Source: Acanthococcus lagerstroemiae (taxonomy: Eukaryota; Arthropoda; Insecta; Hemiptera; Eriococcidae). From it: DNA of 64,000 nucleotides. The notes beneath the pieces were generated by a model, which was given only the letters and a program-made list of their open reading frames with translations, did no database searches and was not told the origin of the DNA. The number at the start of each line of letters is the position of its first letter. Positions within the stretch are counted from its first letter, which is position 1. The position numbers were made by a program, and so were the translations under genes. The stretch spans positions 26,835,399 through 26,899,398 of the forward strand of contig CM063108.1 of assembly GCA_031841125.1 (NCBI GenBank), in the 5' to 3' direction. Positions 56,874 to 64,000 of this stretch are shown here, piece after piece.

Positions 56874-58801
56874 ACGACATATTCTCTAAACCACATTCTC
56901 TAAAGTCAAATTTCTCTAAAGCAAAATTCTCCAAAATCATATTCTCTACTAACAAATTTCTCTAACGACATTTTCTACACGACAATTTCTCGAACAACAC
57001 TTCTTCCGAAAATGAAGTATCTCTAAAGCAGAAGTGGTACATTGAATTTCGAATTGCCTAGAAGCGAAAAAAGTGAGAGAAGACCCCGGGTTGCTGCGAC
57101 ATACTTCTCATAAATCAGTTGACAATGGTAGAGATCAAGGACAAGCAAATGTTCCTAGAAGGGTACATTTATCAACGCTCGCGTTTAGCCGAAGGCCGTG
57201 CATACTGGGTATGCCGGAAGTATTACCGTAAAGAGTGTAACGCCCGAGCGGTAACCAGCGACCCAGCACTCGGTCCCGTAACAATTTTCAAGGGCCCGGC
57301 TGCCTCGCCTCATGCCCATCCGCCGAACACAGATGAAATCATGGCGGAGGAACTGACACGGCGTATAAAACGAAAAGCACAGGCGCATCCAGAACAACCG
57401 CCGTCGCAACTGTTACGGACCGAACTTCAGGGTGTCAGCGAAGAAGTGCTGAGCCAACTACCCTCTCAGCCATCGCTTGTGCGAACTGTGCAGAGAGTGC
57501 GTCGTACAGACCTCCCAGCAGCTCCGACAAAACGATGGCACCTGAAGGAAATACCGGACAGGTACAAAAAAACATTGCTGGATGAACAATTCCTCCTCCA
57601 CGATTCCGGTCCTCCCGTTGAAGATTCGTCAGACGAATACTCCGAGTCCGATTCCGAAGAAGAGCACGATGAAGTAGTGCAACCAAGAGTCATTGTTTTC
57701 GCAACTCGAAAGAACATTGAGCTGTTGTGCCACAGCGCCACGTGGTTCCTCGATGGAACATTCAAGACAGCACCGAGTATCTTTGCCCAGCTGTTCACGA
57801 TTATGGGTCTACGAGCACGTGCAGGTCATCCGGAGGAAATCGTCGCGGTACCGTTGGTCTACGCATTCCTGTCAGGGAAGACGACTGAGCTCTACAGAGA
57901 AGTGTTGGAAGCGGTGAAGGCTGCTGTCGATCGATTCAACATAACACCATGCGTTCCTACGAAAATAATGTGTGACTTCGAGTTGGCAATTCTCAATGCT
58001 TGTGAAATGGTTTTTCCTGGAGTACCTCGCTCAGGCTGCTACTTCCATTTAGGCCAGATAATTTACAGACGGGTTTAAGCCACTGGACTACAAGAACAGT
58101 ACCGAGACCCAGTGGATAGATCCGTAAAACGATTCACGCACATGCTGCTGGCACTAGCTTTTGTGCCCGAGGATGATGTATCAACCGCCTTCACTGAATT
58201 ACGACGCGAATGCCCGGCTGAACTGCTTGGTGTCTACGATTATTTCCAGGAGAACTACATCACCGGTAGGCCAGCGAGAGGTAGACGCCGAGGCACGCGG
58301 CCCAGATATCCGATATCATTATGGAACCAGTTCGCAACGGCTCTGGATAAATCGTACCGTACCAACAACGTGTCGGAGGGATGGCACAACCGCTTCCGAC
58401 TCGTTGTTGGTAAACACCATCCGGATATTTACACAGCGATCGCGGAAATACAGAAAGAACAAGGTTTCACCGAGATCTGCATCAGCGAGCTATCAATGGG
58501 CAAGAAATTAAAGGCGGCCCCTGCAAAGAAATGGCACGATCTGCAGCGAAGATTAGAGTCCATCGCCGCGGAATACGAAACGAAGCCACTACTCGAGTAC
58601 TTACGTACAATTGCGGCGAATGTAGATATATCATAAAATTAAAATATAAAATCATTTTTCAAAAAAGAATTAGAGAAAATGACGAAATAATAACGTTAGA
58701 GATTTTTTTTTAGGGAAATTTCCTTTTAGAGAATTTGGCGTTAGAGAATTTTTTTATTAGAGAAAAAGGTTTTAGAGAAGTTGGTTTAGAGAATATGTCG
58801 T
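56874..58801 (+). mobile_element. FLYWCH-MULE transposon with subterminal 15-bp repeat arrays
   Basis: The ends acgacatattctctaaacc are identical in inverted orientation (left from 56874, right ending at 58801). Inward from each end run about eight to ten units of roughly 15 bases, consensus caaatttctctaaag, forming mirrored arrays at 56874-57040 and about 58668-58801. Between them lies one transposase gene. The total length is 1,928 bp. MULE insertions usually make 8-11-bp target duplications, but the flanks here (agagattgt and gaaacccat) do not match. It differs from neighbouring DNA in having a GC-rich, little-decayed coding region. Confidence 0.85.
57125..58636 (+). pseudogene. MULE transposase with N-terminal FLYWCH zinc finger, one in-frame stop
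   Basis: The product would bind the element's ends and catalyse cut-and-paste transposition in the nucleus. Residues 1-68 match a FLYWCH zinc finger (Cys30, Cys38, His63, His65; YWVCRKYYRKECNAR). An acidic stretch SSDEYSESDSEEEHDE lies at 168-183. The MULE domain follows: WFLDGTFKTAP (Asp210), IMCDFELAILNACE (Asp284) and CYFH (Cys305, His308). The NNVSEGWHNRF segment, which I take to hold the catalytic Glu, comes after a single TAA at 58076-58078. Reading continues in the same frame for 185 more residues (ATGLQEQYRDP onward), and the stop is one base from a Gln codon. With about 503 codons it has normal length for the family. ATG 57125 was chosen because an earlier in-frame start would be TTG. 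Apart from the stop no damage was seen, so it may be young. Confidence 0.88.
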
Positions 58802-60222
58802 GAAACCCATGAACGTTTCGCCGGGTATTCGAATATTCCACCTTTCTAAGATATTTCCGCGGTCGCTGACAGGCCAAATTTCTACACTTAAAAAAAATAA
58901 GAAAAAAACGATCGAATTTTCATTCCCTGCCAACGCGACTTCGTATTGTTTACGTCAACGAAAAATCTGTGCAAATAAAATACGCGAATTTATGGTTCGT
59001 TTAAGTCGGCGCGGCATTCGCGCGACGAAAATTGTATAATTTGGAAAATGAAACCGAAAAACTTGTCTTATTGAGGTAATAAAGATGTTGAAAGTTTAAG
59101 ACAGGAACGAAAACGGTTTTGCCGGATTTTCCTCTCTTTTTTTTCTCCCTTTTCATTTTCTCATTTCATAACAATGTAAATGGCAAATAGTTGTTTTCAG
59201 CGTTGTTTATTTTCGCAGAATATTTCGACGAGACGACGTTTACCTTTCGCAGCTACTTCATTATTCTTAAGACGGTTACGCGGGGCCGCGTGGTTCTCGA
59301 ATTGACAGTAGACATCCGAATTGTATTAATTTAGTCGAGAAAAAAAAGAAAGAAACTCGCCAGAACAAAAAATTAAGACACGAGTTACAACCAATCAATT
59401 TCCAAACGAGGAATCAAAAGTACGGCACGGGGGTGGATTACGAGACCGGTGATTGCGGCCTGCCAATAAAATTAGCCAGTTTACGAGGCTATTTGACGAA
59501 GAAGAAAGACTCATCTCGCGTGTGCAAAAAAGTTTGCCAAAAATACAAGTTCCGGTAGACTCGTCGTTACGAGCCATAAAACCGATTTTGATACGCAGCT
59601 GCGAAGCTCCGTATCTCAATTCGATGTTACTTTTTGGCCCATACAAGGACCTTACGCACCGCGGCCGCATTATTATTCAAAGTTTGACATTAGTTTGACA
59701 CTATAAAAATTTTTTACTCGTTTGTGTTTTTACAACATAACGGCGCCCACTCGCTCGCCGAATAACCCATCGTAATCGCGTTTACTGGAAACCGAAAATG
59801 CTGTATGCCGAACGAAAAGACCATCAGCACCAGCACCAGTCTATAATGAAACCAGACGTGTGGTAATAATTTACCGTTTAATTAACCGAGAATAACTGTT
59901 CGGCCACGCTGGACATAAATAATTCGTTGAGTCAACAAACCACTTCAAGCTGACAGCAAGGTTACGATGTTACGACAGCGGTTTGTCAGGTTCTCAAAGG
60001 AAATTGGATTATGATTTACGATTCTCATTGGCTATCAGCGGCAAAATGTTGTTCCTGTTACGTAACGAATCAAGAGTACCTAATATTTTTCTGGTTAAAG
60101 TCAGAGGTTCTGCCCGGGATTTAGCCTGCGGAAACAGAAACTCGAAACATTTTCAGGGGGGAAAAATGTATTTGAGGAGGGCGATGCCAGTTGACGAATG
60201 GGTTCAGGAGTACATGAACCAT
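58802..60222. other. Unassigned CpG-rich stretch
   Basis: From about 58850 to 59950 the sequence is CG-rich and unique in the window, with no recognisable protein. Frames at 59395-59698 on both strands overlap each other and lack domains, so I do not call them genes. Confidence 0.35.
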
Positions 60223-61839
60223 TAGTCCAGGAGAATTAGCTACAAAAGAGGTGTTTGATGGAATTAATTGCAGCACAGCTGAAACTTGGTACGATTGTTT
60301 AGTACCCTCTTCGGAAAAGCCCCGTGATTTCCCCCCGTCCTCCAGTGTGAGCATCACCCCTCAGAGTCCAGAAAGTGCCCCCGGAAACAGTTTTTGGCTT
60401 ATATCTAGCTTAAAATCGAGTTATAGGTAAAAGTATTCCCTACCAAAAATAAATATCGTAAAATTCTCTACAAAAATGATATCCATGTTCTTTCTCGTGA
60501 ATCCAATGCCAACCGAGATAATCGGCGTTCAAGATCACACAAGCATGTAAATATGGAGTAACCTACAACGTACGCAGTATACGCACGCTGAGATAATCGC
60601 GAAAACACGTGACTGGATGCATAGAACGTTGCATGATATAATTTCAATTTATTATTTTCATTATTATAAGAATTCATCTTCATCCCAATCTATGTGAATA
60701 CAATTTTCTGCGTTTAAACAACCTCCTCTACAAACACGTGGCTACAAGAGATACCCACTTTACGACGACCACAAGCTCGTGATCCTGATGCGGAAAACTT
60801 AAGTTCGTATAAGCCCGCTCGAGACCCTTGGAAAATCGACCCTCGTTAGCCCGGTCTCAACCCTGTATGTTTCCCCTCTAGCAGCTAATCAGAGCGCTCC
60901 ATTCGAGGGGAGCCATTAGACTAGCCCATCACAGCGCTTCATTTTTACTTGTAGCCCTCTCATTACCCAAACTATACACCGGTTGTTGAGATACCCGTGC
61001 TATACTCTTTATGTATGCCCTTTGTAAACTGTCGTATAGCCCCTCCATATCCCCTTCATGAATCCCCTCCATAAACCTGAGTAGATCCCCTCTTGTAATT
61101 CAGATACATATGAGAAGGGATGATGGGCTCTCAGCCAGTTTAAAAAAGTTTGACTGCACTCGTGATTCACTCAATTCTTCATGCTAAGCACTCGTTTCTG
61201 GTTGACAGTTTGTGAACTTTTCCAAACCTTGGCAAAGATGAAGCATATGACAGGGGCCCTAGAAACCACTGCTGCAAAACGCTAGAGGTAACAACCGCGT
61301 CCATGAGTCAGTCCGCCTGCACTCCTCATAATTCTCATGGGTGTTTGTTCGATAGGATGTCGCTCCATATTTATTGTCTGTCTTCAATATGGTATCTAAA
61401 ACAAGCTGGTCCATCTAGTATAGGGATTTAAAATTATAGCGTTCAACGCTTCTCGCATGTTAGAGTGACGAGTCCGGCGTTCTTATACTGCATATGTTGT
61501 AAGTTACTCCATACTTACATGCTCGTGTGATCTAGAACGCCAATTATCTTCGTTGGTATGGGATTCACGAAAAAAAAACAAAAAACATAGATATCATTTT
61601 TGTAGAGAATTTTACACTCTTTAATTTTGGTAAGAAATATTTTTACCTATAACTCAATTTTAAGCTAGATACAAGCCAAAGACTGTTTCCGAGGGCATTC
61701 TTTGGACTCCGGGGGATGATGCTCACACCGGGGGAGGGGGGAAATTACAGGGCTTTTCCGAAGAGGGTGCTAAATAATCGTACCAAGTTTCAGCTGTGCT
61801 GCAATTAATTCTATCAAAACTGCTAATTCCTCTGGACTA
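60223..61839. mobile_element. Unassigned transposon-like element with about 370-bp inverted ends
   Basis: The left arm (60223-60592) and the right arm (about 61473-61839) are inverted copies with moderate divergence. They share tagtccag at the tips, then gaattagc, gctgaaacttggtacgat, cttatatctagcttaaa and gttactccata-type motifs near the inner ends. The middle (about 60593-61472) has no recognisable coding sequence. No convincing target duplication was found. Long arms with a short unique middle suit a foldback or MULE-like non-autonomous element, but the superfamily is open. Confidence 0.75.
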
Positions 61840-62036
61840 GATGTGGGTTATGCCGGGAAATACGAGTAGTGGCTGAGTGGCAAGGAAGAGCAAATGGACA
61901 GTGGCCAAACCAATCGGGAGACCTCGGATGGCCCTCTGAAAAGCCTCTCTGGCTCCGGGCTAGCACATCTACAGGAAACAGAAAAGTAAGGACTTTGCAC
62001 TGGTTGTTGTAATATTTCTTAGTCTCTCAACCTGTA

Positions 62037-62328
62037 GGTTCACTTGATGGAGCATATGGCGATGCAAGCGTACCAAAGTGGCTCCCCAGATACCGCACCC
62101 CTGGCCCCGAAATCCACCCTTTCGCGTATCGCATCAGTGACCAGAGGGAGGCATTGAGGCTGGCCCGAGCCCCCATTTCGCCTTTCCGCTTCGGATTCGC
62201 GCTGTGCTGCCGGGGCCACGATGGGACACCCTGCTCCCGAGGCAACATTCACCCAGCATGAACCTGGAATTCGGGTGCACCACAGATGGACGCGCTTCTT
62301 TCCTTCACCCCTCACCTCCTCGTCTTGG
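62037..62328 (-). repeat. Dispersed repeat R, copy 2 (inverted)
   Basis: Its reverse complement starts ccaagacgaggaggtgaggg and follows the copy at 27661-27959 through gaaatgggggctcggg to tgatggagc/gtgaacc. It is not preceded by a recognisable LINE on its own strand, which weakens the idea that R is simply a LINE 3' end. Confidence 0.75.
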
Positions 62329-62496
62329 TACGAATGGCGACGCAGGAAGGTGGTGACGGCGGGGTGAGTCCTACCAGGGGCTCCTCAGCAGCTCTAGGAT
62401 GGTACAGAGTTGTTGTGTTCGCTGGTGTGGGCCGAGTTTTGTCCGTCGGCCTTCTGCCTCGACCACTCTGTCTGCATCTTCTTCTTCATGATGGCC

Positions 62497-62575
62497 GAAT
62501 TTGCTTCAGCGATCTTCCTGGACGTCAGTAGCGCTTTTGACCGTGTCTGGCACCAGGGTATACTTCGTAGATAAA
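62497..62575 (+). pseudogene. Jockey-type RT motif A fragment
   Basis: Translation gives AIFLDVSSAFDRVWHQGILRR, an intact palm motif A (Asp present) of Jockey-group RTs. Nothing of the enzyme is readable upstream or immediately downstream. It may belong with the Jockey tail at 63125, with the intervening coding part lost. Confidence 0.7.
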
Positions 62576-62719
62576 TATATGAATAAAATGTATATAAGGA
62601 AACCTGAAATTCAGCCACTATTACAGTTGCAATCTACACGCTCTGAAACGTAAGAAAAACATTGCCCCCACCCCCATCTCGACACCTGTGACGAATATAA
62701 TACCTGACTTTTCTTCGAA

Positions 62720-63110
62720 AAGTCGGTAAATTTAAGAATCTATTAATTTTCCTTTTTCATCCGTGTCCTCTTTTTCTTCTTGCTCCAAAATATCTTTTTA
62801 CTTTATTATATACCTGATCGGTTTTTGCTGATTTCATTTGCTTCTCAATTTCTTCACAATTCAGATTAATCCATTTTTCTTTTGCTTGATTTCTTAAAGC
62901 CTTATACGTATTTCTTCTTATTTACTCTATCGTTGCATGGCTTGTTTAAACTTTCTTCTTTCTTCCATCTCATCCTCTATCCATGGTTTTCTGCTTTCTA
63001 TTATTTGAGTACCTAATTTCTTCCTTGCTGCCATATTTATTATTTTCTTTAATGCTATCCACTCCCCTTCAATATCATTTCTTTTCTGTCATTTACAAAG
63101 CTCTTTCTTT
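62720..63110 (-). pseudogene. LINE linker region fragment, antisense
   Basis: On the minus strand the text reads NRKQKTMDRG in one frame, YKALRNQAKEKWINLNCEEI and DQVYNKVKRYFG. This is the basic, helical linker between endonuclease and RT of the same LINE family as at 52.6-54.9 kb (compare KKPWMKEEILRNM, YQNLRNAIKRECKKAK). It borders an ATT microsatellite at about 63108-63127. Confidence 0.65.
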
Positions 63111-63124
63111 ATTATTATTATTAT

Positions 63125-63500
63125 TATTTTTTTTTTCTTGTCACTCAACCTAGCATCCAAAAAACTGCTCTACCAGATGATAGTACGCCCTATATGGTCA
63201 TATGGATGCCAGCTATGGGGCTGTGCCAGCAAAACCAACATCGACAATATTGAAGTTGGACAAAATATTGCTCTCCGCACGATAGTCAACGCCTACAGGT
63301 ACGAGAAAAATGTAGATATCAGACGCGACCTCAATATTCCAAGTGTGGCGGAAGTAATCTCAAAGTATGCAGCCAAACACGAGTCTCGTCTGCACAAGTA
63401 CCCGAATTCTACAGCACTGGAGCTGCTCGACACCACCAATACCCCACGTCGACTCCATAGACATCACCCGATCGACCTGGTTACAGGATTTCTATAAATT
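63125..63500 (+). pseudogene. Jockey LINE C-terminal tail
   Basis: A continuous frame encodes LASKKLLYQMIVRPIWSYG, CQLWGCAS, LRTIVNAYRYEKNVDIRRDL and NIPSVAEVISKYAAKHESRL. It ends HPIDLVTGFL. This is the C-terminal region after the RT palm in Jockey elements (KLLLYK.I..PIW.YG.QLWG, LR.IV.APWY..N..I..DL.IP.V). The frame is undamaged over 120 codons, which suggests a fairly recent insertion, but the element is 5'-truncated. A T-rich tail with Jockey-unlike sequence follows to about 63790. Confidence 0.85.
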
Positions 63501-63799
63501 TTCTTTTTTTATAATTTTCCCTATTTTCTTTAGTTACCATTTCTCTATTACTTCACTGTCTTGTCTGTTTTGTTTTTGTTTTGTTCTTACTGTTTCGCGA
63601 GTTTAACTTTCTTTTTTACGCTTAGAGAGTACCTTTTTTCTCCTCTTTTCTATATTCCCCCCCTCCTCTTATTTGTTATTACTTTGTTTATCTTTCTTTT
63701 TGCTTGTTTATATTTATTGTTATTATTTATTTAATTATCTCTTTACTGTGATTAGCTGAGTCTCTGCCTCTGGGCATTTTTCTAGATCCCGTGATCTCG

Positions 63800-64000
63800 C
63801 TAATATTCAAAATTACCTTTTATTGCCTCATAAGGCACATTAACGTACAAACTAAAGAAAACATGCCTTTTCTTTACCTCTTTCAATTACTCTAAATTTC
63901 ATTTGGTTTTTACTTTCTTCTTATTCATCCTCTTACATTGAAATCTACATTTCATCACTACAAAATTGTGGTCACTATCTACATCCATTCCTGGGTACGT
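63800..64000 (-). pseudogene. LINE endonuclease SDH-motif fragment, running off the window
   Basis: At the right edge the minus strand reads GMDVDSDHNFVVMKCRFQCK, which pairs with DIDSDHNFLVMKCRH of the antisense LINE at 53.8 kb. Together with the linker piece at 62720-63110 it shows that one antisense LINE was split by the Jockey tail insertion. The rest of the endonuclease would lie beyond the window. Confidence 0.75.

Noticed and set aside
56874..57040. CRISPR-like array of short regular repeats
   Set aside because: Repeats of 15 bp with spacers of a few bases, mirrored at the other end of a eukaryotic transposon, are subterminal repeats and not CRISPR.
59395..59698. Overlapping frames of 81 and 91 residues on opposite strands
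   Set aside because: Neither has a recognised domain, and they cover the same bases; CG-rich DNA with few stops explains them.

Overview
This 64-kb window looks like transposon-rich nuclear DNA of an arthropod, most likely an insect. The case rests on the mobile-element families present: RTE-like and Jockey-like LINEs, a maT-type mariner, several hAT families, a FLYWCH-MULE transposon, and a tRNA-derived SINE. There are no bacterial operons, ribosome-binding sites or organelle genes. I could not assign a species. No ordinary host gene could be supported. Nearly all recognisable coding sequence belongs to decayed mobile elements.

Layout. 0-1.5 kb: Jockey-like LINE pseudogene. 3.9 kb: first of three antisense SINEs. 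5.8-8.8 kb: hairpin MITE, then a nest of inverted-repeat elements. 12.3-13.3 and 16.0-16.7 kb: two foldback mariner derivatives that keep only a helix-turn-helix region. 20.2-22.6 kb: one RTE-like LINE split by several insertions, including a 3-bp-TSD MITE and a SINE. 22.9-25.0 kb: hAT-type element within a large inverted repeat. 27-29 kb: LINE fragment, a dispersed repeat, and a hAT MITE with internal tandem repeats. 30.4-33.1 kb: third SINE, an antisense endonuclease fragment holding a maT mariner, and an RT tail. 35.6-36.6 and 38.4-41.8 kb: two RTE-like LINEs; the second carries a MITE and is flanked by long direct repeats from a hAT transposase pseudogene. 42.7-48.9 kb: a duplication of about 2 kb separated by about 2 kb of apparently error-ridden sequence. 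49-50.6 kb: a hAT element carrying, and inserted into, the same repeat family. 52.6-54.9 kb: antisense LINE with three further insertions. 56.9-58.8 kb: a nearly intact FLYWCH-MULE transposon. 60.2-61.8 kb: an unassigned element with about 370-bp terminal inverted repeats. 62-64 kb: more LINE fragments.

The elements do not form a pathway; they form a layered insertion record. In four cases (21.4, 31, 40.6 and 53.9 kb), removing the insert plus one copy of its target-site duplication rejoins the interrupted LINE reading frame. This fixes element boundaries and relative ages from sequence alone. The best candidate for something little described is the MULE at 56.9-58.8 kb: one in-frame stop, and dense 15-bp repeat arrays at both ends.

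All coordinates and reading frames were worked out by eye, so boundaries marked approximate may be off by several bases.
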